Notes: generated by a model not told the origin, from the sequence alone. DNA of 64,000 nt from Bog-756 sp038210245 (GCA_038210245.1 JBBQWW010000004.1:1-64000); one strand, 5' to 3'. Positions 45,204 to 54,904 are shown, numbered from the stretch's first letter. Translations and numbers: made by a program.

Positions 45204-46220
45204 ATGACTACTCCCCCCGGGCCCATCGTGCCTCCGGGCGGAACCCCACCTTCGGACCCTCCACCACGCACGACCGTCCCCGTCCGGCACCCGGCGCGGT
45301 GGGTGGCCAGCGCCGTCATCCTGGTGTTGGTGGCCATGCTGGTCAACACCCTGTTCTTCTCCAGCGTGGAGCGGGGCGGGGTGCAGCAGGGCCGGTTCCA
45401 GTGGCCGGTGGTGGGGAAGTACCTGTTCGCCACCCCGGTGCTCAAGGGCATCGTCATCACCCTCGAGCTCACCGTCGTCGCCATGGTGGCCGGCATCATC
45501 CTCGGGGTCATCCTGGCCGTGATGCGGCTCTCCCCGAGCCGCCTGCTGTCCGGGTCGGCGTGGATCTACATCTGGTTCTTCCGGGGTACGCCCGTGCTGG
45601 TCCAGCTGTTCTTCTGGTACGTCGGGATCAGCTATCTCTATCCCATCCTGACCTTCGGCATCCCCTTCGGCCCCACCTTCTACACCGTGAACGCCAACGT
45701 CCTCATTACTTCCTTCGTGGCCGGGGCCCTCGGGCTCAGCCTCAACGAGGGGGCCTATATGGCCGAGATCGTCCGGGCCGGCATCATCTCGGTGGACGAC
45801 GGCCAGACCGAGGCGGCCCAGTCCCTCGGCATGAGCAAGATCCAGACCCTCCGGCGGATCGTGCTCCCCCAGGCCATGCGGATCATCATCCCGCCCACCG
45901 GCAACGAGACCATCTCCATGCTGAAGACCACGTCGCTGGTGTACGTCATCGCCCTGGCCGACCTGTTCACCGCCACCCAGAACATCTCCAACGCCAACTA
46001 CGAGACGGTGCCCCTGCTCCTGGTGGCCAGCATCTGGTACCTGTTCTTCACCTCGGTACTGACCATCGGGCAGTTCTATGTGGAGCGCTACTACGCCCGC
46101 GGTTCGAGCCGGGCTCTCCCCCCTACCCCATTCCAGCGCCTCCGCCAGGACCTGTTCCGGCTCAGGCCCCGACCCGTACCGGCCATGGCCGAGGCTCCGT
46201 GGGTGGCCCCCCATGACTGA
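45204..46220 (+). CDS. Amino-acid ABC transporter permease
   Basis: A 338-residue HisM/GlnP-type permease. A Pro-rich cytoplasmic lead precedes the first helix at 34-52. The conserved WIYIWFFRGTPVLVQLFFWY and the EAA loop (EAAQSLGMSKIQTLRRIVLPQA) that docks on the ATPase are present. A single permease gene implies a homodimer. It overlaps the ATPase start by 8 bp. Confidence 0.92.
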   Translation: MTTPPGPIVPPGGTPPSDPPPRTTVPVRHPARWVASAVILVLVAMLVNTLFFSSVERGGVQQGRFQWPVVGKYLFATPVLKGIVITLELTVVAMVAGIILGVILAVMRLSPSRLLSGSAWIYIWFFRGTPVLVQLFFWYVGISYLYPILTFGIPFGPTFYTVNANVLITSFVAGALGLSLNEGAYMAEIVRAGIISVDDGQTEAAQSLGMSKIQTLRRIVLPQAMRIIIPPTGNETISMLKTTSLVYVIALADLFTATQNISNANYETVPLLLVASIWYLFFTSVLTIGQFYVERYYARGSSRALPPTPFQRLRQDLFRLRPRPVPAMAEAPWVAPHD

Positions 46221-46992
46221 GTCATCGTCGTCACCAGCCATGGTGGAGGCGATACAGGTCCGCAAGTCGTTCGGCCGGCTGGAGGTGCTGAAGGGGATCG
46301 ATCTCACCGTCCACCAGGGGGAGGTCCTCTGTCTCATCGGTCCGTCCGGGTCGGGTAAGAGCACCTTCCTCCGCTGCATCAACCACCTCGAGAAGATCGA
46401 CGGTGGTGAGCTGTCCGTCGACGGTGAGCTGGTCGGCTACCGAAGGAGCGGGGAGAAGCTCTACGAGCTCCGTGACCGCGAGGTGTGCACCAAGCGGGCC
46501 GAGATAGGCATGGTCTTCCAGCGGTTCAACCTGTTCCCCCACATGAGCGTGCTGGACAATGTGATCTCCGGTCCGGTGCGGGTCAAGAGGGAGTCGTCGT
46601 CCACGGCCCGCCAGCGGGCTCACCTGCTCCTCGAGCGGGTGGGCCTGGCCGACAAGGTGGCCGCCTACCCCAACCAGCTGTCCGGAGGCCAGCAGCAGCG
46701 GGTGGCCATCGCCCGGGCCCTGGCCATGGCCCCCAAGCTGATGCTGTTCGACGAGCCCACCTCGGCCCTCGACCCCGAACTGGTCGGCGACGTGCTCGAC
46801 GTGATGCGGGGTCTGGCCGAAGACGGTATGACCATGATCGTGGTGACCCACGAGATGGGCTTCGCCCGCGAGGTCGGTGACACGGTGGTGTTCATGGACG
46901 GCGGGGTGGTGGTCGAGTCCGGGGATCCCGAGGTGGTGCTGACCGCGCCGACCCAGGAGCGGACCAAGTCGTTCCTGTCCAAAGTGCTCTGA
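46213..46992 (+). CDS. Amino-acid ABC transporter ATP-binding protein
   Basis: A 259-residue ATPase of the GlnQ/HisP class. Walker A GPSGSGKST, Q-loop VFQRFNLFPHMSV, signature LSGGQQQRV, Walker B LMLFDEPTSALD and switch His VVTHEMGF are all intact. It completes the importer encoded from 44210. Transport of polar amino acids such as glutamine, glutamate or cystine is likely. Confidence 0.94.
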   Translation: MTESSSSPAMVEAIQVRKSFGRLEVLKGIDLTVHQGEVLCLIGPSGSGKSTFLRCINHLEKIDGGELSVDGELVGYRRSGEKLYELRDREVCTKRAEIGMVFQRFNLFPHMSVLDNVISGPVRVKRESSSTARQRAHLLLERVGLADKVAAYPNQLSGGQQQRVAIARALAMAPKLMLFDEPTSALDPELVGDVLDVMRGLAEDGMTMIVVTHEMGFAREVGDTVVFMDGGVVVESGDPEVVLTAPTQERTKSFLSKVL

Positions 46993-47025
46993 CCCTCGAA
47001 CGTCGTGGCGAAGTGCTCTAACCCT
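46982..47025. repeat. 15-bp direct repeat around ATPase stop
   Basis: AAGTGCTCT followed by G or A and ACCCT occurs at 46982-46996, which includes the ATPase stop TGA, and at 47011-47025, with one difference. A small duplication of the gene end is the simplest reading. Confidence 0.6.
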
Positions 47026-47060
47026 GAGCATGGTGGAGGACGGCCGACAAGGTCAGCTGA

Positions 47061-47077
47061 ACCCTGGGCTTCAGGGT
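47061..47077. terminator. Short hairpin between convergent genes
   Basis: ACCCTG (47061-47066) pairs with CAGGGT (47072-47077) around a 5-nt loop, between the ATPase gene and the convergent hypothetical gene whose stop it overlaps. No T run follows on either strand, so intrinsic termination is uncertain. Confidence 0.35.
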
Positions 47078-47853
47078 GCCGACCGCAGCTGGTGCACGAG
47101 CAGGGCCAGGTCGGTCTCGTCGATCCGGCCCGCGGCCCGGACCGAGGCCCGGCCCAGGCTGGATCCGAACGGCAAGGCGTCGACCACCCCGCGACCGACC
47201 CAGCCGCGCACCAGCCGCAACTCGGTGGAGCGGTCCAGGGCCCGTCGGTCCACCATGGAGCCCTTGGACATCAAGGCGGCGTTGGTCAAGCGCCGTATCT
47301 CGGTCCGATCCACTTCAATTCCCTGCTGACGGAGCCGCCGGACCAGGTAGGAGCCGGTGTTGTACCAGTCGCAGAACCCGTGGACCACCGAGGCCACCTG
47401 ACCCACCGCCCCGTCGATGGCCAGGGCCAGAATCGGTCCCCCCTCCAAGGTGGAGGCGGCGGCGGCGCCCACCAGGGCCAACTGGAGGGTCCCCACTGCG
47501 GTGGCGATGGAACGGGTCTGTCGGGACGCCAGCAACTCGACCCCCTGGCGGTCGTAGAGCACGGCCGGATGCACCAGCACCTGGCCCGACATCCAGTCCA
47601 GCAGCCGGGGGGGCGCCTCGCGGACCTCAAACCGGAGGCGCCGGAGTCGACCCGAACCTCCGGAGAACGCCTCGCGGCCCATCGAGCCGAACGCCGCCTC
47701 CAACTCAGCGGCGGCCTCCTCCGGCAGCCCTTCGGGGCGGAGCAACGACCGGAGCGCCTGGCCGAAGCGGGCGCGGGCGCGGGCCAGTCGTGACGCCCGG
47801 GCCACGGCCGCAGGCGGCTCCGGGGGGCGGGCCTCCGACCACCCGTCGGTCAC
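47071..47853 (-). CDS. Hypothetical protein
   Basis: A 260-residue protein I do not recognise. The N-terminal 80 residues are Ala/Arg-rich and helical; the middle has hydrophobic stretches (SIATAVGTLQLALVGAAAAS, PILALAIDGAVGQVASVVHG) that might associate with the membrane. Its end (GRIDETDLALLVHQL) is helical. It follows the dimethylglycine-dehydrogenase-like gene by 28 bp on the same strand and may be last in that operon. Confidence 0.6.
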   Translation of the reverse strand: MTDGWSEARPPEPPAAVARASRLARARARFGQALRSLLRPEGLPEEAAAELEAAFGSMGREAFSGGSGRLRRLRFEVREAPPRLLDWMSGQVLVHPAVLYDRQGVELLASRQTRSIATAVGTLQLALVGAAAASTLEGGPILALAIDGAVGQVASVVHGFCDWYNTGSYLVRRLRQQGIEVDRTEIRRLTNAALMSKGSMVDRRALDRSTELRLVRGWVGRGVVDALPFGSSLGRASVRAAGRIDETDLALLVHQLRSAP

Positions 47854-47881
47854 GCCGGGACGCGGTCGGGCCGGGGCCCGG

Positions 47882-50341
47882 TCAAGAGCGGACCCGCTCG
47901 TTCGACGGATCGAAGAAGGCCCGTAATCCCACCCCGGCCCGGTGCAGTCGTCCGCCCACGTCGAGCTGGTAGGTGCCCGAGTGCAGGTGATCAGGGGTAA
48001 CGGGCTCCCGATCCTGCCGCCACACGTAGGCCAGTCCGACAGAGGTCCCCAGCGTCCCCGACCAGGCCACCGACGTCACCTGGCCGCACGGCGCGCCGTC
48101 CCGTAGGACCAGCTCGCCGCCCCACAGCATGGGGTCGGGGTCCTCGAGTCGGAACGACACCAGCCGTCGGCGGGGCCCCTCGGCCACGGCCTGCTCCACG
48201 GCCCGGCGCCCGATGAAGTCGAGGGCCGTCCCCAGCTTGCAGGTGAACCGGAGTCCGGCCTCCACCGGATTGTGGTCGGGGGTGAGGTCCGACCCGAAGG
48301 CCCGATACCCCTTGTCCAGGCGCAGCGAGTTGATGGCGTAGTAGCCGGCGTCGGTCAACGGGAAGTCTCCTCCCGCCTCGAACAGGGCTTCGTAGACCCC
48401 CACGGCGAACTCGGCGGGAACGTAGAGCTCCCAACCCAACTCGCCCACGTAAGTGATCCGGGTGGCACGGACGGTCGAGTGGCCCAGGTCGATCTCCTGA
48501 CTGGTACCGAACGGGAACGCCACGTCGGAGAGGTCGGCCCGGGTCAAACGCTCCAGCAGCGACCGGGACTGCGGCCCCATCAGCCCGAACACGGCGTAGG
48601 ACGACGAGACGTCGACCACCGTCACGTGCTCGACCTCTCGCACATGTCGTTCGATCCATACCCGGTCCCGGACCACCGAGGCGGAGCCGGTCACCAGGAG
48701 GTAGTGGTGCTCGGCCACCCGGGTCACCGTCACATCGGCCTCGTAGCCGCCCCGCTCGTTCAGCATGCCGGTGTAGACGGCCCGGCCCACGGGCACGGCC
48801 ACGTCCGCCGTGCACAGACGCTGGAGCACCGCTTCGGCGTCCCGGCCCGTGATCAGGAGCTTGCCGAACGAGGTCTCGTCGAACAGGGTGACACCGGTAC
48901 GGGTCCGGTGCTGCTCATCCACCGACCACGCCAGCCAATGGGGACGGTCCCACGAATAGCGGAGGAGCGGCTCCTCCCCGGCCGGGGCGAAGACGTTGGC
49001 CCGCTCCCAGCCCATCTTGGAGCCGAACAGGGCACCGGCGGCCTTCAGCTGGGAGTAGACCGGTGAGCGACGGAAGGGGCGGGCCGTGACCAGCTCGCGG
49101 TTCGGCCACGGGACCTCGTAGTGCAGCCCGAGGATCTCGCCCACCCGGTCCCGCAGCCACTGGACGTTCCCGTGGAAGGGAGCGAACCGTCGGATGTCCA
49201 CGGCGGCCAGGTCAGTGGAGGGGTCTCCCTCCACGATCCACTCGGCCAGGGCCCGGCCCGCGCCCCCGGCCGAGGCGATGCCCACGGAGTTGAAGCCGGC
49301 CCCCACGAAGAAGCTCCGCAGCTCCGGCGCCTCGCCCAGTATGAACTGGTTGTCGGGCGTGAAGCTCTCGGGTCCGTTGTAGAACTTGCGGATCCCGGTG
49401 TGGTGGAGGGCAGGGATGCGCAGCAGTGCACTCTCCATCAGGATGGAGAAGTGGTCCCAGTCCTCGTCGAGAAGCTGGAATTCGAAGGGGTGGGGAAGCT
49501 GGTCCGGGGCCACCCAGGGCTTGGCCTCGGGCTCGAATCCCCCGATCACCAGCCCGCCCACCTCCTCTTTGAAGTAGGTGTAGCCGTCTGGGTCCCGCAG
49601 GATGGGCAGGTTCGGGTGGACGCCCTCGATCCGTTCGGAGACCACGTAGAAGTGCTCGGCCGAGTGCAGGGGGACATTGACTCCAGCCAGATCCCCCACG
49701 GCCTTGGCCCACTGCCCGGCGCAGTTGACCACCACCTCGGCCTCGATGGCCCCCTGCTCGGTCACCACCCCGGTCACCCGACCATGGGCCTGTCCGATGC
49801 CGATCACCCGGGTGTGCTCGAAGATCCGGGCCCCCCCGGACCGGGCCCCCCGGGCCAAGGACGCCGTGACGTCCACCGGATTGGCCGTGCCGTCACCCGG
49901 GAGCCAGATGGCGCCCACCAGGTCCTCGGTGGCCAGGGGCGGGTACAGCTCCTTGGCCCGCGCCGGTGTGATCAGCTCGCACTCAAGGCTGTAGGCCTCG
50001 GCGGTCGCCGCCGTGCGCCGGAGCTGCACCATCCGGTCCTCCGTGCGGGCCACCGTCACCCCGCCGCATCGCTTGAACCCGGTGGCCAGACCGGTCTCCT
50101 GCTCCAACCGGCTGTAGAGCTCAGCCGAGTACTGCACCATGCGAGTACCGCCTTCGGTCGCCCGCAGCTGGCCCAGCAGTCCGGCCGCATGCCAGGTGGT
50201 ACCCGACGAGAGCTGACCCTGCTCCAGCAGGACGACATCGGTCCACCCCAGGTGGGTGAGGTGGTAGGCGGTGCTGGTGCCCACGATGCCCCCACCGATG
50301 ATCACCACCCGGGCCCGGCTCGGCAGCTCCTCCCCGTTCAT
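47882..50341 (-). CDS. Dimethylglycine dehydrogenase-like flavoprotein with GcvT domain
   Basis: An 819-residue fusion of a DAO-type FAD domain (GGGIVG at 16-21), a middle FAO_M segment and a C-terminal aminomethyltransferase (GcvT) domain that carries folate. SSGTTWHAAGL places His51 at the position that covalently binds FAD in dimethylglycine dehydrogenase/oxidase. GYEADVTVTRV, YAVFGLMGPQSRSLLERL and YVGELGWELYVP are GcvT blocks. Oxidative demethylation of an N-methylated amine with transfer to tetrahydrofolate is expected: dimethylglycine, sarcosine or a relative. It is grouped with a choline-kinase-like gene and an APC permease. Confidence 0.9.
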   Translation of the reverse strand: MNGEELPSRARVVIIGGGIVGTSTAYHLTHLGWTDVVLLEQGQLSSGTTWHAAGLLGQLRATEGGTRMVQYSAELYSRLEQETGLATGFKRCGGVTVARTEDRMVQLRRTAATAEAYSLECELITPARAKELYPPLATEDLVGAIWLPGDGTANPVDVTASLARGARSGGARIFEHTRVIGIGQAHGRVTGVVTEQGAIEAEVVVNCAGQWAKAVGDLAGVNVPLHSAEHFYVVSERIEGVHPNLPILRDPDGYTYFKEEVGGLVIGGFEPEAKPWVAPDQLPHPFEFQLLDEDWDHFSILMESALLRIPALHHTGIRKFYNGPESFTPDNQFILGEAPELRSFFVGAGFNSVGIASAGGAGRALAEWIVEGDPSTDLAAVDIRRFAPFHGNVQWLRDRVGEILGLHYEVPWPNRELVTARPFRRSPVYSQLKAAGALFGSKMGWERANVFAPAGEEPLLRYSWDRPHWLAWSVDEQHRTRTGVTLFDETSFGKLLITGRDAEAVLQRLCTADVAVPVGRAVYTGMLNERGGYEADVTVTRVAEHHYLLVTGSASVVRDRVWIERHVREVEHVTVVDVSSSYAVFGLMGPQSRSLLERLTRADLSDVAFPFGTSQEIDLGHSTVRATRITYVGELGWELYVPAEFAVGVYEALFEAGGDFPLTDAGYYAINSLRLDKGYRAFGSDLTPDHNPVEAGLRFTCKLGTALDFIGRRAVEQAVAEGPRRRLVSFRLEDPDPMLWGGELVLRDGAPCGQVTSVAWSGTLGTSVGLAYVWRQDREPVTPDHLHSGTYQLDVGGRLHRAGVGLRAFFDPSNERVRS

Positions 50342-50386
50342 CTCGCTCCGTCCCGTCGTCGTCGGCTGGGCACCGGCCCCACCCGG

Positions 50387-51337
50387 TCAGTCGTCCCGCT
50401 GTACGTCCTCGATGAGCCGGTCAAGGAGCGGGTGGCGAAACAGCTCGACGGCCCGCTCGTACTTCTCGAGGCCCCAGGTCCAGAAGTCGAAGTCGATCTC
50501 GCTGGTGGCCTGCTGGATGGATGCCCACAGCGTCCAACCGTACTGGGACATCAGGCCCTGGAGGCGGGCACGGGCCACCGTGCCCACCCGGCGGCCCCCG
50601 TAGTACGAGGAGACCAGCAGCTCCAACTGGTCGTCGCTGAGGTGGCACTCGCTGGCGATGTTGCCCAGCTCGAAGCAGGGATCGTTGTTCCCGGCGTACT
50701 CGTAGTCGATGAGTCGAATCCGCTCCCCGTCGTCGATGAAGTTTCCGGCCAGGAGGTCGTTGTTGCAGGCCACCGCGGGCTCCGGTCGAACGGCCAGCGC
50801 CCCCCGGATCCGGTCCCGCTGGGCCTCGAACCCGAGGTACCCCTCGGGCAGGCGGTACCCCCGGTCCAGCACGGTCCGCAGATACCCGTGCTGGATGTCG
50901 AACATGTCGAAGTCGTTCACGAATCGGGCGCCCTGATGGAGCTGCCGACAGGATTGGGCCACCCGCTCGATGACACCGGGCCGGGAGAAGTCGTCGTCGG
51001 TGAGCGTCGTCCCCTCGAGGAACCCGATCACCATCGTGGCCTCGTCGGGAAGGTAGGCCACCACCGGAGCCCCCACCCCGGTGGCCGCGGCGATCGTCGA
51101 GTTCCGGTACTCGTGGTCACGGTCGATCACCAGTCCGCCCGACACCTGAGTGGAGCGTCGGACCACGTAGGAGGCCTCCGGAGTGGTCACCTTGAAGTTG
51201 CGGTTGGTGAGGCCGCCGGCCAGCTCCACCACCTCGAGCGGACGACCGCGAAACACCTCGATCCGGTTGCAGAGCGCCATCGGCAGCGCCGTCTCGTCCC
51301 AGCTCACCGTCGGCCTGCTCCCCCCGGTAGCACCCAC
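50387..51337 (-). CDS. Choline/ethanolamine-kinase-like phosphotransferase
   Basis: A 316-residue APH-fold kinase. GGLTNRNFKV is the phosphate-binding loop, LIDYEYAGNNDPCFELGN the metal-binding Asp211 segment. The catalytic loop reads CNNDLLAGNF: Asp194 and Asn199 are conserved, but the usual His of HxD is Asn192. That variation occurs in some choline-kinase relatives. It could phosphorylate choline, ethanolamine or an N-methyl alcohol. It lies 24 bp after the permease gene and 45 bp before the flavoprotein gene. Confidence 0.85.
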   Translation of the reverse strand: MGATGGSRPTVSWDETALPMALCNRIEVFRGRPLEVVELAGGLTNRNFKVTTPEASYVVRRSTQVSGGLVIDRDHEYRNSTIAAATGVGAPVVAYLPDEATMVIGFLEGTTLTDDDFSRPGVIERVAQSCRQLHQGARFVNDFDMFDIQHGYLRTVLDRGYRLPEGYLGFEAQRDRIRGALAVRPEPAVACNNDLLAGNFIDDGERIRLIDYEYAGNNDPCFELGNIASECHLSDDQLELLVSSYYGGRRVGTVARARLQGLMSQYGWTLWASIQQATSEIDFDFWTWGLEKYERAVELFRHPLLDRLIEDVQRDD

Positions 51338-51361
51338 TGCCCCGGCGACGGGATCGGACCC

Positions 51362-52960
51362 CTAGATTCCGGCGGCCAGCTCCTCATCGGTCATGTCCAC
51401 GGTCTGGCGGGGTCCGGTGAACCAGTTCTTCACCGAGGCGTGCCAGTAGATCCACAGGGCGATCATGGCCACGGGAACCACGATGATGGTGTAGTTCACG
51501 TACTTCCAGGCGAACCCGTCCGTCCACGGGACCCCGAGGTTGGAAGTGGGCATGAAGGCCATGAAGGTGACCAGCACCACATCGATGAGGGCGATCACGC
51601 AGAGCCATTTGTACTTGGTGCCCAGGTTCCACCCACCCGGCTGGAAGGCGTCGCCCATCCGCCAGCGGTGCCAGATGGGGATGGCGAAGCACCAGTAGAG
51701 GCCGATGACGCCGATGGAGACCACGGCGAAGAAGGCGATAGGTACGGCCGCACCGGCGATGTCTACCTTGATCAGCGCCGGCAGGGTGATGATGATCCCG
51801 ATCGCCGCGGTGAGGATCACACCGGCCACCGGCACCCTCCGAGAGCTGAGCCGTGACCAGTGCTTGTGTCCGGGTACGGCGCCGTCCCGACTGAAGGCGA
51901 AGAGCATGCGGGAGCAGCTGGTCATGCAAGCCATGGTGCAGAAGAACTGGCCCACGGCGGAGATGAGGAGCACCGTGCCACCCCAGCGCGAGCTGAGGGC
52001 CTGGGCGAAGATGGTGGCCACCCCGCCACCGGCGGCCGTGACCTTGGACTCGTCTTGGACGGCGAAGAGGAAGGCCAACAGCAGGACCCACCCGCCGATG
52101 GCCGAGTAGAAGATCGAGCGCCACATCCCCTTAGCCGCCGAGTCCGCCGCGCTTTTCGTCTCCTCGGACAGGTGGGCCGAGGCGTCGTACCCGGTGATGG
52201 TGTACTGGGTCAGCAGAGCACCGATGGGCAGGACCACGATGATGAAACCGAGTCCGCTGGTCTTGCCGCCGAAGAATCCGGTGTTGTTCACCGTGGAGGT
52301 GAACACCATGGAGGCACTGGCGTGGTGGTGGGGGATGAAGACGAGGATCAGAATGACGGCGGCGGCCCCGAACACGTGCCACCACACCGAGACGTTGTTG
52401 ACCAGGGCCAACAGGTGGCTGGAGAAGATGTTGACCACGGCGGCGACGACCAGGATGCCGATGAAGAAGAGGAAGATGGTGTTCAGGCTGCCCGAGTGCC
52501 AACTGGCGGGGAAGAGGAAGCCGAGGGTGAGGTCGAGGAAGGTGGCACAGCCGTAGGCCACCGAGGCCACGATGGCCAGCAGTCCGATCAGGTTGAGCCA
52601 GCCGGTGTAGTAGCCGGCCTTGGGGCCGCCCAGCTTGGACGCCCACCAGTAGATGCCTCCCGAGGTCGGATAGGCCGACACCAGCTCAGCCAGGCACAGG
52701 CCGATGCACAGGATGAGGGCGGCCAGCACGGGCCAGCCCCAGGCGATGGCCGCCGGTCCACCACCGTTCCACCCACTGGCGAAGGTCGTGAAGCAACCGG
52801 CCAGGATGGAGATGATCGAGAACGAGATGGCGAAGTTGGAGAAGCCCGACCACGATCGGTTGAGCTCCTGTTTGTACCCCAGCTCGGCCAGTAGCTCCTC
52901 GTCCGAACGGACTCCGAGCGCTTCCGGATCGATCTCGCTTACATCGACACCCTCGGGCAC
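51362..52960 (-). CDS. APC-family amino acid/amine permease
   Basis: A 532-residue, 12-helix APC-superfamily transporter. LNRSWSGFSNFAISFSIISILAGC is the helix-1 motif of the GABA/choline/ethanolamine branch, with SGGIYWWASKLGG and GYDASAHLSEETK also diagnostic. GTG at 52960 is preceded by an AGAAGGAGA site, so upstream residues are not used. It likely imports the amine handled by the following kinase and flavoprotein. It diverges from the monooxygenase gene. Confidence 0.92.
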   Translation of the reverse strand: MPEGVDVSEIDPEALGVRSDEELLAELGYKQELNRSWSGFSNFAISFSIISILAGCFTTFASGWNGGGPAAIAWGWPVLAALILCIGLCLAELVSAYPTSGGIYWWASKLGGPKAGYYTGWLNLIGLLAIVASVAYGCATFLDLTLGFLFPASWHSGSLNTIFLFFIGILVVAAVVNIFSSHLLALVNNVSVWWHVFGAAAVILILVFIPHHHASASMVFTSTVNNTGFFGGKTSGLGFIIVVLPIGALLTQYTITGYDASAHLSEETKSAADSAAKGMWRSIFYSAIGGWVLLLAFLFAVQDESKVTAAGGGVATIFAQALSSRWGGTVLLISAVGQFFCTMACMTSCSRMLFAFSRDGAVPGHKHWSRLSSRRVPVAGVILTAAIGIIITLPALIKVDIAGAAVPIAFFAVVSIGVIGLYWCFAIPIWHRWRMGDAFQPGGWNLGTKYKWLCVIALIDVVLVTFMAFMPTSNLGVPWTDGFAWKYVNYTIIVVPVAMIALWIYWHASVKNWFTGPRQTVDMTDEELAAGI

Positions 52961-53167
52961 AGGCGTTCTCCTTCTCGTGGTTCCCCTGGACAGCGAAACC
53001 GAAATGAAGCGCGAAACCCCTCGTGACTGGGGGCAAGGTAACACCGAACCGGAGACGTGTCTAGAGGTGTTTCACCGGCAGCGCGGTCCCCCACCCAGGA
53101 TCCGACGGGCGTCGCGTCGCCCCGGTATCGTCAGGCATCGCACGCACCTGACCGCGAGGGAGCGCAC

Positions 53168-54904
53168 ATGGCCTTGGACATCGGGCGGAGACAGCTGGAA
53201 CGGGCGATCCGCTCGGCCCGCACGGAGGGTCGGGCCCTCCCCCGCGTGGTCATCGTGGGGGGTGGTCTGTCGGGGTTGGGCACGGCCATCCAGCTCACCC
53301 GGGCCGGTCTGCGGGACTTCACCATCCTCGAACAGTCGAACGGCGTCGGGGGGACCTGGAGGGACAATTCCTACCCCGGGAGCGGCTGCGACGTCCCCTC
53401 CCACCTGTACTCCTTCTCGTTCGCCTCCAGCGCGGCGTGGACCCGTCGCTTCGCCGACCAGGCCGAGATCCTGACCTACGCCGAGGGGCTGGTGGACCGC
53501 TTCGGCCTCGGGTCCCATCTGCGCCTGGGCACCACCGTGGAGCGGGTGACCCTCGACGAGGAGTGGGGGCGCTGGTCGGTGTCGGTGTCGTCGTCCGCGG
53601 GCCATGCCGTGCTCGAGGCCGACACCGTGGTGTTCGCCTGCGGCCAGCTCAACCGGCCCCACTCACCCGACATCGAAGGGATCGAGCGGTTCTCCGGGCC
53701 GGTCTGGCACTCGGCCCGGTGGGACCACAGCGTCGATCTGACCGATCAGCAGGTGGCCGTGGTGGGCAGTGGGGCCAGCGCCATCCAGTTCGTACCCCCG
53801 GTGGCCGAAGCGGCGGCAGGGGTGACCATCTACCAGCGTTCCCCCAACTACGTGGGACCGAAGAAGGATCGCCCCTACCGCCAGTCGACCCGGCGGCTGC
53901 TCCGGCGGGTGACACCCCTGGCCCGGGCCTACCGGTGGTGGATCTACTGGTCACTCGAGTTCCGGTGGATCTGGTTCCGCAAGGACAGTTGGGCGGGTGA
54001 CCGGCTCCGCCAACTCTTCGAGAAGGAGCTCCGAGCCGGTGTGGTCTCCGACCGCCTTCCCGAGGCCGCGGTGGTGCCTGACTATCCCATCGGGTGCAAG
54101 CGCATCCTCATCTCCAACGACTGGTACCCGACCCTGCTGAAGCCGACGGTCGAGGTGGTCGACGATCCCATCGACCACCTCGAGGCCGACGCCGTGGTGA
54201 CCACCGACGGCACCCGACGACCGGCCGACGTCCTGATCTTCGGCACCGGCTTCTCGACCACCGACTTCCTGGCCCACATCCCGGTCACCGGCGAGGGTGG
54301 GACGACCCTGGCGGACGCCTGGCGGGACGGTGCGCGGGCCTACCGGGGCACCGCCGTCCCCGGCTTCCCCAACTGCTATCTCCTCTATGGCCCCAACACC
54401 AACCTGGGCCACAACTCCATCCTCTTCATGGTGGAACGCCAACTCAACCTGGTACTCCAGGCCCTGGCCGTTCAGACCGCCGCCACCCGGGGCTCCGAGC
54501 CCCCCCGGGTAGGGGTGTACCCCGACGCCTACCGGCTCGACGACGAGCGCACCCAGCGCATGATGGCCGGGACGGCCTGGGTGGCCAACTGCCACAGCTG
54601 GTACAAGGCCGCCTCAGGTCGGGTCACCAACAACTGGCCCACCTGGACCGTGCGCTACTGGTACGACACCCTCCGGCTGCGCCCCTCGGAGCTGGGGCTG
54701 ACGGTCCCGGTCGGATCGACCGGCGTCGGACGGCAGTCACCCCCCGGATCGACGGAGGGAGGTGAGCCCTCGGCCCTGCCGGTGACTGGGTGCCCTGCCC
54801 CCTCGGGGTCGGGGCCACGTGCGACCGACTCGGTCCATGACGGGCAACAGCTCAGAGGAGCCATCGCTCGGTCAGTTCCTCCACGACCCCCCGGCGAAGG
54901 CTGA
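53168..54904 (+). CDS. Baeyer-Villiger-type flavin monooxygenase
   Basis: A 578-residue FAD/NADPH monooxygenase. Two Rossmann motifs (VVIVGGGLSGLGTA near 27 and VAVVGSGASAIQF near 200) flank the Baeyer-Villiger fingerprint FSGPVWHSARW; GGTWRDNSYPG and LIFGTGFST are also present. The last 50 or so residues are Ser/Gly/Pro-rich and lack family matches. ATG at 53168 follows GGGAGCG. Oxygenation of a ketone or a soft nucleophile such as an amine is expected. Its divergent position beside the amine cluster suggests a shared control region. Confidence 0.9.
   Translation: MALDIGRRQLERAIRSARTEGRALPRVVIVGGGLSGLGTAIQLTRAGLRDFTILEQSNGVGGTWRDNSYPGSGCDVPSHLYSFSFASSAAWTRRFADQAEILTYAEGLVDRFGLGSHLRLGTTVERVTLDEEWGRWSVSVSSSAGHAVLEADTVVFACGQLNRPHSPDIEGIERFSGPVWHSARWDHSVDLTDQQVAVVGSGASAIQFVPPVAEAAAGVTIYQRSPNYVGPKKDRPYRQSTRRLLRRVTPLARAYRWWIYWSLEFRWIWFRKDSWAGDRLRQLFEKELRAGVVSDRLPEAAVVPDYPIGCKRILISNDWYPTLLKPTVEVVDDPIDHLEADAVVTTDGTRRPADVLIFGTGFSTTDFLAHIPVTGEGGTTLADAWRDGARAYRGTAVPGFPNCYLLYGPNTNLGHNSILFMVERQLNLVLQALAVQTAATRGSEPPRVGVYPDAYRLDDERTQRMMAGTAWVANCHSWYKAASGRVTNNWPTWTVRYWYDTLRLRPSELGLTVPVGSTGVGRQSPPGSTEGGEPSALPVTGCPAPSGSGPRATDSVHDGQQLRGAIARSVPPRPPGEG

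Noticed and set aside
49121..51856. Very long plus-strand reading frame opposite the flavoprotein and kinase genes
   Set aside because: It is antisense to clear conserved genes, is rich in Gly/His/Pro/Val without domains, and is a normal artefact of high GC.
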